Positions 25,801-35,386 of a DNA stretch of 64,000 bases are shown piece after piece. This stretch comes from Rhyacichthys aspro (Eukaryota > Chordata > Actinopteri > Gobiiformes > Rhyacichthyidae): positions 32,975,682 through 33,039,681 of the forward strand of contig CM072159.1 of NCBI GenBank assembly GCA_036850595.1, in the 5' to 3' direction. Every line of letters starts with the position of its first letter. Position 1 is the first letter of the stretch. The notes beneath the pieces were generated by a model. That model had not been told where the DNA came from. It ran no database searches and saw only the letters and a program-made list of their open reading frames with translations. A program made the position numbers and the translations under genes.

Positions 25801-26500
25801 ACAGAATCACATCATATTCTCACAGTCATAACTTCTGAAACTCTACAGAGTCTATATACAAGTCAAAGTTAGACATTTAAACTCTCTGAGCTCGTTCCAG
25901 CAGAGTTTACAGCTCACAGAGGAGCATCCAGGACTGTTTCCACAAAACCAGCTGCAGTCTCTGAGGCTGCAACACTCTTTCACATGTGTTTGTCAGATTA
26001 AAGCCTCAGAACGCGTCAGGTTTGTGTTTATTTGCATGAAACGCAGCTAAACTTCACCAGAACCAGATTAATCCGGGGCCAGTGCGTGACGTCAGCCTGA
26101 ACTGCGCGATTATTGCAGCGTTTACACCAAAGTTAGCGTTAAAATAAGTGAGGATCCGTTGTTAAACTGTGATTTTCAGCAGAAAACAGCGGAGAGGAGG
26201 CGCTTACTTAAACGTGAGGATGCACAGCGGTCGGTAGGACTTGTGGCTGGTGTTGTCCGCCATCCTTTTGCCCCAGAAGTCGTTACTGAAGATGTTTTTG
26301 AGGCTGGATCCCGCTCGGACGTCCGGGTTGTTGATGATGGCCCATACATCGTCGTGCACCAGCTCCCCGCGGAGAGAGTTGCCGTAGCAGAGGGCACAGA
26401 GCGCGGCTAAAACGGCGTAGCACAAAGCCTCCTCCGCCCGGACGCACAGCCCGAGCCGCGGCCGCCGGAGGAGCCTCCTGTCCCGGCCCGGCGCTGTCAT
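13696..26500 (-). CDS. tmtc1: TMTC1, transmembrane O-mannosyltransferase with TPR repeats (5' part: coding exons 1-4)
   Basis: Four exons, 26208-26500, 19621-19798, 15572-15645 and 13696-13872, join in phase (722 nt, 240 codons plus two bases) with GT-AG boundaries. The product matches the N-terminus of TMTC1 as I remember it: a first membrane segment around residues 18-40, a luminal loop with the acidic pair in VHDDVWAI, then NDFWGK, NTSHKSYRPL, VTALLFSVHPVHTEA, GIVGRADVLACLLFLLTFL and LGTCAMLVKETGITVFG. TMTC proteins are ER multi-pass enzymes that transfer O-mannose to cadherins; the C-terminal TPR half is not in the window. HDDVWAI and the VSGIVGRADVLACLLF exon fit TMTC1 better than TMTC2, 3 or 4, and the IPO8/CAPRIN2 neighbourhood agrees. 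The start at 26500 is the only ATG in its open frame. Later exons must lie left of position 1; none was recognised between 1 and 13695. Confidence 0.93.
13876..14560 (-). repeat. 22-unit ~30-bp minisatellite in TMTC1 intron 3, each unit splice-site-like
   Basis: 22 tandem units of 30-32 bp. On the transcribed strand the unit core reads TTTTCTTCAGGAGTGAGTTG: a polypyrimidine tract, CAG, then GAGTGAGTT. 19 units keep TTCAG|GAGTG and three have TTCAAGAGTG. The array runs to within a few bases of the real exon 4 acceptor, whose exon also starts GAGTG. Units are open in several frames, giving long but spurious SELFSCVFFR-type ORFs. Confidence 0.95.
15190..15360 (+). mobile_element. L2-type LINE 3' end
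   Basis: Contains CTGTAAAGCACTTTGGCCAG followed by TTTTAAATGTGCTTTAGAAATAAAACTG, close to the conserved 3' tail of teleost L2-type LINEs (short stem, then AATAAA-like end). Only the tail is present. Family assignment is from memory of the motif. Confidence 0.6.
15572..15645 (-). CDS. tmtc1: TMTC1 coding exon 3
   Basis: 74 nt; VSGIVGRADVLACLLFLLTF then LFYM plus two bases, between an acceptor GTTTTGCAG and donor GTAAGA. A short, highly conserved TMTC1 exon; too short to stand out as an ORF. Confidence 0.9.
15935..16260 (+). repeat. Dispersed repeat, TTTATTTAAAAGGGGACA family
   Basis: Shares GTTTATTTAAAAGGGGACAA, the run of aaca/aaac and AATTAAGAGGAACAG with 23570-23830, and more weakly 26950-27240. 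Likely a truncated interspersed element; class not determined. Confidence 0.6.
16381..16890 (+). repeat. ~500-bp polypyrimidine tract (polypurine on the minus strand)
   Basis: Nearly pure T/C on the plus strand: long T runs, (CTCTCC)n and (TTTC)n blocks, and a run of about 40 T near 16765-16807. It lies in TMTC1 intron 2, so the pre-mRNA is purine-rich here. The apparent Ser/Phe-rich plus-strand ORF across it is compositional. Confidence 0.95.
17026..17225 (-). mobile_element. CCAAT-family MITE fragment
   Basis: GAAGTTTAATAGCTGCAGAT to GTCACAGCTAAGCTAA, the middle of the element. Confidence 0.8.
17725..18115 (-). repeat. Dispersed repeat, AATCTGGCTGTAATTAAT family
   Basis: Inverted copy: AATCTGGCTGTAATTAATCT, TTTAACAGAAGGTAATTCAA, AATTGTAATAAGTTTTACAG. 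In TMTC1 intron 2. Confidence 0.7.
18446..18532 (+). repeat. 11-bp minisatellite (TCTGGACCCGG)n
   Basis: About eight near-perfect 11-bp units. Each unit holds GGTC-TG-GACC, a near-palindrome with a two-base centre, so either strand could form serial small hairpins. In TMTC1 intron 2. Confidence 0.9.
18830..18968 (-). mobile_element. CCAAT-family MITE fragment
   Basis: Carries the distal segment GTGGTTTAAACCCAAATAGT, TGATCCATCTAGTGTTTATT and GAACCTCTATTCAGGAACAG; core and left half missing. Confidence 0.75.
19621..19798 (-). CDS. tmtc1: TMTC1 coding exon 2
   Basis: 178 nt between CTCAG and GTGAGT. Codes for KLNILLGGMRPLYFHLVNVG through VTALLFSVHPVHTEA, two more membrane segments of the GT-C-like fold. 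Closes exon 1's split codon and ends in phase 0. Confidence 0.92.
21040..21500. repeat. Dispersed repeat, GGGAGTGTCA family, inverted copy
   Basis: Holds TCCTGGTCCCTGGACATTTT, GTTGTGTATTTTGGGGTGAA, ATCAGAATCAATGTT and AACACTCCCAGACTCGGATA, in the reverse order and strand of the 51890-52680 copy. Confidence 0.65.
23570..23830 (+). repeat. Dispersed repeat, TTTATTTAAAAGGGGACA family
   Basis: Second copy of the element at 15935-16260, including the internal AATTAAGAGGAAC segment. Confidence 0.6.
24256..24700 (+). mobile_element. CCAAT-family MITE
   Basis: GTCTCAGACTCTCCTCCAGA to AAAGACTGGGTTTAAACTAG, with an internal deletion of the A/T-rich AATAAAACC segment. Core CCAAT and GGAGCGCTCC intact. 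In TMTC1 intron 1. Confidence 0.85.
26208..26500 (-). CDS. tmtc1: TMTC1 coding exon 1
   Basis: Codes for residues 1-97 plus two bases (ends LCILTFK across the splice). Donor AA|GTAAGC. Basic N-terminal tail, then a hydrophobic segment EALCYAVLAALCALCYG. GC-rich, as expected for a first exon in a CpG-rich promoter. The open frame continues upstream to about 26671 without another ATG. Confidence 0.92.
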
Positions 26501-26760
26501 GTCAGGCCCGGCCTCCTGTGCGGCTCCGCGGGGCTGAGGACGGGGCTGAGGGCGGCGGGAACCGAGGCCATGCCGCTTCAGGTGAGGCTCGGTGCGGGCT
26601 GAGAGCTGCGGGGATCTGCGGGGAGCGGGAGAGCTGCAGAACCGGAGAGAGGCGGCGTCTGAGCGCGTCACGCACCGAGCACCGCCCCCGGGATCCTTCT
26701 GGACTGTTCCTGCTCTGATCCGTGGATAAACCTCTTCTGAATAAACGGGAAGGACTGAGT
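26400..26760 (-). promoter_or_regulatory. CpG-rich TMTC1 promoter/first-exon region
   Basis: CG dinucleotides and GC content rise sharply over exon 1 and the 200 bases upstream of its ATG compared with the AT-rich flanks. No clear TATA box. Inferred as a CpG-type promoter from position and composition only. Confidence 0.5.
26497..26571 (-). other. Upstream ORF whose stop overlaps the TMTC1 start codon (ATGA)
   Basis: On the minus strand an ATG at 26571 (G at -3 and G at +4, strong Kozak context) opens a 24-residue frame, MASVPAALSPVLSPAEPHRR then PGLT, ending TGA. The TGA shares two bases with the TMTC1 ATG (ATGA). This arrangement is known elsewhere for termination-coupled reinitiation. Whether the leader includes it depends on the unmapped transcription start. 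Confidence 0.55.
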
Positions 26761-26949
26761 TTTACATTTAGGTAAGGTTCAGATCTTAATGTAATCCCAG
26801 AAAGAACCAGAAAAAGTAAAGTAAACCCTGACGAACAAAGCCAAATATGACCAAAAAAACCTCCTTTTCTCAGTTTTCTACTCCACAAAAACGGCAGTGA
26901 AGACCTCTATAACTTTAACCTGTGTCAGATGCCAATATTCAGTGTAAAA

Positions 26950-27240
26950 ACAAGACACTTTAGTTTATTTAGTTTATTGAAAAGGGACATGAACAGCATT
27001 AATCACAAAAGAAAAGACCAGATTATGTGTTACAAATAGAACAGAAAACAACAGTGAAAAGTGGATTAACAGAAATACAGTAAAACAGCAAAGACTTCTC
27101 TTGGACTTGAGCCGATCTGAAAAGACTTGATGCTTCTCCCAAAGATTAAAAGAATGATATTTGATATTTTCTTCAGACTCACAGTGATTTCAATGTGCAC
27201 TGTCTGAAATAAACCACTGTGGAACTAAAACATTGAAGAG
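26950..27240 (+). repeat. Dispersed repeat, diverged copy of the AAAGGGGACA family
   Basis: TTTATTGAAAAGGGACATG start and A-rich body resemble the copies in TMTC1 introns 1 and 2; more diverged. Confidence 0.45.
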
Positions 27241-27714
27241 TTAGAGCCTGATCTCTGACTGAGGCTGATGCTGTGAGACCTGCAGCAGAAAGAAAACAAG
27301 ATCAGCTCCAAAAAATCATACATTCTGCAAAAACGAGAAATGTCAAACGCTGTCAGTGAGCGGCTCCTTCTTCAGCCGCTCTTTAATATTTATTCTACAG
27401 CAGCTCCACGTCTGAGGGAGGTTTCTGCCGGAGCTGACTGTGTTGGCTGAGATCCTGAGCCCGGAGGCGGACGGCTCTGAACCTGCTGAACATCTGCTGG
27501 ACGTCCCTCGAGACCCGACTCTTCACTGAGACCGAGTCCAGCTGGTGTCGAACAGAGCCGTCCCTTTTAGTCCAGGACTCGGATGCAGCTGCTCGTGAAG
27601 AGACGGACCTGAGCCTCGTCACCAACACGTTTAAACACTTCAACACGTCCAGATTAAAGCTTTTTAACTGTGTGCTATTTTCATTTAAAGCTGCAGTTTA
27701 ATTTAGTTTTTTGT

Positions 27715-28165
27715 CCCGGTCTCAGACTCCACTCTCCTCCAACAGCAGCAGTAACCTTTCCTGCTTCTTTTATTTAAAAAAGGTTAGTTTTCACCACAAA
27801 ATACTAATACATTACATTAAATTAAAGTTTAGATCTGAGCTGTTGTAGACTGTAATGATCCTGTAATTATCCACATCTCGTTAAACACTGCGTCAAAGTA
27901 ACATTTATCCATATTTTTCATCCATTTGTTGCTCATTTCTCTCTTTTTATCTTTTTTGTGCTGTTTCTCTGTAAAATAAGACATATTTCCAACAGAATAA
28001 CCCATTTCCTTGGTTTATTTCCTTGTTCCTTCGTTGTTGACATCAGTGTCGACCAATGGGAGCGCTCCTTTTTACCTGAAGTGAGCTGTGATTGGACAAA
28101 ATCCTGCTGTGGACTGATCATTCTCATCTATTAAAATCCTTCATTATAAAGACTAGATCACGTCT
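27715..28165 (+). mobile_element. CCAAT-family MITE, second subfamily, long copy
   Basis: Starts TCTCAGACTCCACTCTCCTC and follows the main family's order with substitutions, then GTCGACCAATGGGAGCGCTC and TACCTGAAGTGAGCTGTGAT. It links the two subfamilies: same architecture, different sequence. Confidence 0.75.
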
Positions 28166-28169
28166 TAAT

Positions 28170-31100
28170 CATCATTTGAGTTTCGTTTGTTTTATTGCTG
28201 TTTTTCTTTTAGTTATGGCACATTGTCCATTGGCTGTTGACTGGAGGTGCCATATTGTTAATTAATTTGAACAGTAAGCATAAATGTGCATATTTAATGT
28301 TATTTTCAAAGTTTAACATATTGAGAGACTCCAGTGGTTTGATGGTTGTACAGTTTTTTTATGTAACAAACATGAAACTGAAATAAATAACTGAACTAAA
28401 ATAAATGAGACAGAATCATTGGCTCCTTTTGTTGTCAATGAGTTTCTTTTACGTCTAAAGATGGACAAATTGTATTTTAACCAATGGCAAACCCTTTTAA
28501 TATGTTGAATATGTTGAGTGTAGAATCTAAAATAAAGCCCAAGTATCAGAACTCATCAACAATTGTCATTTTTCTCCCAGAACAGTAATTGTGGGGAAGG
28601 TCTCACAGCCCTCTTCAGGTTAAACGGATGAATTCCCAATGATATAAAGCCTGTGAAAGTGTAGCAGTCGTTTAATTTGATTGGTACATCTATGAGACGG
28701 TAATAAAAGACGGTGTTGGTTTACGACAGGTCAGAGTTAAGAGGCCGTTAGCGCCGCACTCGTCCGCGAAGAGCGTCATCAGTCACAGAAGAGCCGCTAA
28801 CACTGCTCCGTTCTGCAAAAAACACTCAGACGCGATTAAGAAATGAGTTACAAGAGCACGACGAGGCTCGAAGTCAAGTCAAATCCAGACGCAGATCGAA
28901 AACCTGCAGCCGACAGGTTCCCGACAGGTTCCCGACAGGTTCCCGACGTCCACAGAACAAAGAGGAGCTGTCGAATTATAATCATTAAAGCCATGTGGAC
29001 GAGTCTGGGCCTGTTCAACCGAGAGGAGCCGGCTCACGTTTACAACTGTCAAAGTTAGCTTTTAGCGCTGATAAATGTGATAATAACAGGGTTCGTCATG
29101 TTATTATCACGTTAAAGGAATATCATGTACATTAGAGCTCCGTAAACATCAACAGAGTGTTCATTATCTCAACATCAACATGAATCCAAGAGCATTATTC
29201 AGATTTTAAAGCCAGCTTCTACAAAGAAAAGTGAGCTGTAGTTTGAGCAGGTTTATTTGTATAGAGTAGTGTGTTGTATTATTAACAAGACGTGGACCTA
29301 CTAAAGATTCCTGTAGAAGCTTTAATGTCCGGAGGCGTCTGGGGAGAGGGACGTCGAGGCTTGTTAACCTCTTTTTCTGAAAAATTCTTCTTCTAAACCT
29401 CCACATTTAAGATTCAAGAGCCTTCTTTTGTGATAAAGCTCACGGTTAAAGCTGGTCTGAGGTCGTCTCTGGTTCTAGACTGCAGAGAGAACTCCCATGA
29501 TGCATTGTGCCTCTGTCTTCTCCTCTAACTGTCCTTATGTTTATATTCATGCTCCATAAATACATGTGACTAACTTCTCTCTCTTCGTCCTTGAACAACT
29601 GGGTCTTACTTTTTTGTTCCTTTTTTAACACTGTCACTATGTATTTTATTATTTATTTATGTTTATTTATTTACGGACATTTCTAACAAAGCTAAGTACA
29701 TATCTTTTAGAAAGTAGACGCCGATTGTGAACAGAACTCTGCAGCTGAACCTGTGTTATCTCTGTGTTCAAGTCTTTAAGCCACCTTTCACCAGCGAGTC
29801 CCCGGGGCCTGAATCAAGGCTGCAAATCACCCCAAAAACTATTCCTTCTGCTGCGGAGGTGAGTTTTCATTGCATTCCTCTGCTTCAGTTTGGGCTTGTG
29901 TATAACGTGGCCTAGATCTGTCAAGAACACGAACGTCTTCCTGCAGCGATGTCACTGAGATGCAGCAGGACACAGAACGAGGAGAGAGCAGAGTCGAGAG
30001 GTGAAGAGGGGTTTTTAAAATCTAAAAGAAGCGCAGGTGTCACTAGTTTTAACACGAGACAGCTGCTCTATCACAAACAGCAGTACAACACAAAACCTTC
30101 AGCAGAACTCACTGTGAAGACCAGAAAAAGACATCACACTGAGTCTTAGACGATGATTCAAGTGTCCTATGATTCCTTAAACACAAAATCTACAACTAGA
30201 AAATATTACAATCATGGCATTTATGAAGAAAAGAGTTTTAAGATCACGTTCACAGATCTGGGAATAATTGTAAATATGAAAACATCAGGTCCACAGCAAA
30301 CATTTAAAGTAGCACTGTGTAACTTTTAGCCCAAAAACATATATATTCTCTGTCATTTTGTTGGTTCTTAGACTGAGATCAATAGAATCAGGTCTGTCTC
30401 ACTGACACAGCGCCCTCTGCTGGACACAAACCTCCTGGAACTGTCCCGGGACCAGGACTTATTTACCACAAAGTCAGATTTGTACAAAATTCACTAAAAT
30501 GACCCAGTTTCAGACATGTTCTTTCTTCCAAACTTGAACTGAACGTCTCTAAATGTAAATAAAGATGGCCGCCGCTGCCTGTTCAGGATAAAAGTTACAC
30601 AAGGATGATTTAAAAATTCAAAATTAAATTCAAATCTTCTCTCTGATTATCTGACATTTTCCAGAGTCTTCACTTGAAACATAAACAGAAGCAGGGAGTT
30701 CTTCTTTCTTTCAGAGCGAGGAAAAAACACCCAAAAAAGAGTTCTTTATCTTCTTTATAGTGTTTAAGGTAAAGCAAAAGAAAAGTTATTGTCTCCTGTG
30801 TCTTTTTTACAAATGTTATACTCACCTGTCGCAACATATTTAACGCGGGCTCGTCCCGGATGTTTACGGACGTCAGAATCTTTTATTTAACCAGGACATG
30901 CTTGAAGTGGTGAAAACCTACACAGAAGATGCAAACTCACAGAAATTTCTAAGACTCACGTAAAATAAAACAATGTAGTTTGGTCCTTGAGGAATCTTTA
31001 GGAATAGCAATAAAAAACGACACAGATTTGACATTTAGCTCTGGACGGACAACTCTAGTCAAAAATAAAGCATGTGTGAAAGAGTGAAATAATGACAACT

Positions 31101-33220
31101 CCAAAATGTTACATAAACTTTTATCATCGTCTTAAATTAGTTCTGGAAAAAACAATACAAAAACAGAAAAAGACAAAACCTGCCTCTTCTCCCGACTCAC
31201 TTTTCTCTCGTTACATTTCATCTGCGAGACATCAGTTCGACTTCAGTCTCCAACAAGGCACCGGACTCACTTTTTCTTCTTTCTGTGAGATGATTATAGC
31301 TCTGTTTCCACCGAGCGCTAAAGTACGCTCCAGTTCGTCGCGGTTTTAGATCAGTTTTTCATTCTCAAAAGTGATCTGAAGGGTCACAGAATAATCTTTG
31401 GGCAGATATTTGACAGCAAGGCTAAAAACTGCAGAAAAAACAAATACATTCTCTGTCTCCCCTGCTTTAAACAGGACTGAGACGTGAAAGAGTGAGGCCC
31501 CGAAATCTAGGAAAATCCTGCAGCCTCTGAATTAAAAGTTTAGAAAGACTCTTCTTCTACTGTTTACTGCAATTTCAAGACACATCATGAGTTAATGTAT
31601 TAACCACACTGAACTAAACCATAAAATGTCACTCGGTGGAAACAAGGCTGAACCTGGATTTACACAAAACGAGTCTGTTTCTGCAAATTTAAATAAAAGT
31701 GATAATCCAGTGTTTAGTAAATGTGGTTCTGTTAGGTTCCTGCTTCACCATCTTTAGATTTCTTGTCCATAAAACCAGTAGGATCAGCACAAAATTTGAG
31801 ATTCTGATCTTTTTTGGGTCGTGAGATATTTAGGTTTTTAAAGTGGGCGTGTCAGGCACAAATTCACGTTTCTAAGAGTCGTAACTTTTGAACTATTTGA
31901 ATCATATAAATGAAATTGTCAGGTTTTGTTCAACTCTGTGTGAAGTCTTTAACCTGAAAAAAACATGGTCCTCAGTTGTATATTTTCAAAGTTATGGCCT
32001 GTTAAAAACTGGCTACTGGCAAACTGTTAACATTATTTTTATACTTTAATTTTCCATGTCTTCACAATAAGTTTTTCAAATTGTTTTCAAGTAGTTTCCT
32101 TTAAGTTACCAACAATCAAAAATGTACTTTGAAAAACTGAAAGTGGTTTATTGTGAATGGAAGTATGAAATTCTTTTTAAATGTACAGTATTTGTCGGGA
32201 CATAACTTGAAAAATCTCCAACTGAGGGCCCGGAGTCATTTCAGGTAAAATACTTCACACAATGTAGAATAAAGTGTGAAAATGTTATATATCTCACACA
32301 AATATTTCCAAAGTTATGATTCTTTGAAGTTTGTTATTTTTGAAAAAGCTGTATTTTTAACCTAAATATCTCACAAACCAAAAAAGATACCAACTTCAAA
32401 TTTTGCACACATTTTTTTTAAAACTATTTTTCACTATTTTTTACAAGATTATATAGATATTAATGAAGCAAATCCAAGACTGTTGAGCGGGAGGCTGTGA
32501 TTATTTCAGATGTAATTACTAAAGATCTCGTAGAAACTCTAAACTGACTAAACACCGGACTAACTCCTTAAATCTTGCTCCGTTTGGTGTAAATCCGAGC
32601 TGAAAGTGTTTGTTACAGATATCAATACAAGCACTTACAATATATACAAACCACACGTCGTCATGGTAATTTTAAACTTTTCTCTCACACTCACTGTACA
32701 CTGCACTTTACAAGAATCTAGACGAGAAATGCTGGTCAAAGACATGATATTCACAGACGCTCTCTTATATTTACTCTCACACAAACAGTTCGGTCCCGGG
32801 GATGTTCCAGTTTCTCAGTTTTGAACGAGGTCGAGACCGATGAGACCCGGGTTCGGTTTCCGTCAGCGTTCGGTCTCAGAGGAAAACGAAGGCAGGTTTT
32901 CAGTGCGTTCTGTTGGATTTAGCTTCGTTCAGTGCTTCATCCTGATGCAACACTGCCTCAGTCTCTTCTGAAACATACAAACACGCTGCAGTAAATATCA
33001 CGATGCAGTTGTGTTCATAAAAAGTGAGTAAAGCTCCAAATCCTTATAATTTACACCGCACATTCTGTTCCAAATCAAAACATGAACCAAAAAATGGTCA
33101 AATTTGTTATTCCTTTACAAAAAGTGAAGAAAAAGGGGATATCAGGCAGTTTTTCTTTACAAACTCAAACATTTACTGAAAAATGCTTTAGATTTAGCTT
33201 TACTGTGAATCACTAAACTA
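28170..33220. other. Intergenic, between TMTC1 promoter and IPO8 3' end
   Basis: No exon recognised. Contains a 12-bp triplet of GACAGGTTCCC at about 28912-28946, the repeat at 30300-30600 and AT-rich sequence with internally similar segments at 31780-32480. The missing last exon of IPO8, if it exists, should be here or at 33.2-35.4 kb. Confidence 0.6.
30300..30600 (+). repeat. Dispersed repeat paired with 1140-1450
   Basis: TAGCACTGTGTAACTTTTAG start, CTGTCCCGGGACCAGGACTT middle, GATAAAAGTTACACAAGGAT end; the two ends are inverted relative to each other (AACTTTTA / TAAAAGTT), suggesting a terminal inverted structure. Confidence 0.65.
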
Positions 33221-33227
33221 ATATTTA

Positions 33228-33515
33228 AGCCAAAATCCAACTAAAACTTGTTCAAAACCAACTAAAACCTGCTCAAATCCAACTAAAACCTGTTTAAAAC
33301 CAACTAAAACCTGTTCAAAACCAACTAAAACCTGCTCAAATCTAAATAAAATCTGTTCTAATCTAATTAAAACCTGTTCAAATCCAACTAAAACCTGTTC
33401 AAATCTACATAAAATCTGTTCTAATCTAATTAAAACCTGTTCAAAACCAACTAAAACCAGTTCAAATCTAAATAAAATCTGTTCTAATCCAACTAAAACC
33501 TGCATAAACTAAAAA
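33228..33515 (+). repeat. 21-bp minisatellite family, array 1
   Basis: Reads CCTGTTCAAATCCAACTAAA plus one A per unit on the plus strand, about 13 units, with ATCTAAATAAAATCTGTTCT variants. Downstream of IPO8. Confidence 0.9.
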
Positions 33516-34617
33516 ATTCTTTAGATTTACATTCACTGTTCCTCATTTCTTGGTTTTGTGTCAGAAACAGCATTTATTTCTGTTGTTTTGTGTTGGATTA
33601 AGGTCAGTCTTGTTCTGAACCAAGATGCTGCTCTCACTGCTGCGTTTGGGCTCAGTATATTTCAAGGGCATTATTTCATTTTCTATTTTCACCTTTTTTT
33701 GGTACAAACATCGGTGATAGACTGGAAATTTAAGCGGGTCAACACTGAGGGTTAATTTACCGGTTGAATAACTTTTAGTCAGTTTATATGATGCTAGCTC
33801 AGGGCCTCTGTTTTTTGTCTCCAAGGTTCTCTTTCAACTCAGGACACTGTTGTTGAGCTGTATTTCCACACGATGTTTGTCGATTCTGGTGAGTTTCCAT
33901 CAACAAAAGACGTCCCCAAAAAACGACGAGAAAGTGGGTCCGGTTTTGTGATACACTTTGAAAGGAGTGTGGTTTAAAACTTAATCCTCACTTGAGCAAA
34001 AATGAGCAGCAAAAACATTAAACGGAAATGTTTTTAAATAAATGACACCTCGTTTTTTTGAATGAACAGAAGATGGATGGATACTTTATTTACGCCAGTG
34101 TGAAATTCACAGATAAAACATGAGAAATGTTGGACTTTTTGAGCTCCATCATTTGTTTAGATAATTATAGATATTCAGGAGATAATTAAGAATTACAACA
34201 CGACACTAAATATTGAGAAGGAAGTACTTTGGTGCTGTCCGTGACAAATACTTCAATAATAAAAGTTCTGGTTCTCTTTGGATTTATGTGGTGTTTTTTC
34301 CTTCTTTCCCTTCAGTCCTATCTTTCAGGCTTTATGCTGTATTTATTATCTCTACAGAGGGTCTACTTTTTCAGATGTTTTTCATAAAGAAGTGTTAGAT
34401 CACACCTCGACATAACAGCCACAGAAATCCTTCTAAATGTACTTTTACTCAACACAAAGCTAGTGTTTGTGGTTTTAAACGCCGTCTTCATGAATTTAAA
34501 CATTGTATTTATCGTCTACACTGCATTAAACACAAGCAGAACCTGTACAAACTCAAATATTGAGTCTAAATGAGAGGAAACTGCTGCAGATATGAATTTA
34601 ATGTTGTTTTTTGTTTT

Positions 34618-35115
34618 GAATAGGTTTTAGTTGGATTTGAAGAGGTTTAAGTTGGATTTAAACAAGTTTAGATGGATCGGAACAGGTTTTAGATGGATCA
34701 GAACAGGTTTTAGATGGATCGGAATAGGTTTTAGATGGATCTGAACAGGTTTTAGATGGATCTGAGGTTTAGGGAGGAATAGGTTTAGATGGATGCGGGA
34801 CAGGTGTTTAGATGGATACGAGAACAGGTTTTAGATGGATCGGAACAGGTTTTAGATGGATCAGAACAGGTTTTAGATGGATCGGAATAGGTTTTAGATG
34901 GATCGGAACAGGTTTTAGATGGATCGGAATAGGTTTAGATGGATCGGAACAGGTTTTAGATGGATCGGAATAGGTTTAGATGGATCGGAATAGGTTTAGA
35001 TGGATCGGAACAGGTTTTAGATGGATCGGAATAGGTTTAGATGGATCGGAACAGGTTTTAGATGGATCTGAACAGGTTTTAGATGGATCTGAACAGGTTT
35101 TAGATGGATTGAACC
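34618..35115 (-). repeat. 21-bp minisatellite family, array 2
   Basis: Units of TTTTAGATGGATCGGAACAG type on the plus strand (about 24). It lies 270 bp beyond the last recognised IPO8 exon, where a 3' exon would be expected. Confidence 0.9.
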
Positions 35116-35386
35116 AGAGAAAGATGTGAATAAACAGAAACAGTTGAATGTTTCCTGCAGCAGCTGTACCTCCAGGACTCTACCCTGGCTTGGACCAGGT
35201 CTGAGACTGAACCACATGGGATAACCAGACCTATGTTCCTAGCAGTACCTCCAGCTCTACCTGCTTAGACGAGGTCCAGACCAGGTCCAGCCTCTCGCTG
35301 CTACAACAGGATTTACTCTGATTCAATATTAACAATGATCCAAGTTTAGAAAAGTCTGCTTCAAACCCGGTTCATCTATATCTCAC
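35116..35386 (-). other. Sequence just downstream of IPO8 exon 24
   Basis: No recognisable importin C-terminus (a GGFTFENKG...FNFG-type tail would be expected). Either 3' UTR or start of a last intron. Confidence 0.4.

Larger units (their letters stand above)
19799..26207 (-). other. TMTC1 intron 1
   Basis: Holds dispersed repeats at 21040-21500 and 23570-23830 and a CCAAT-family transposon remnant at 24256-24700. I see no exon or RNA gene in the rest. Confidence 0.7.
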
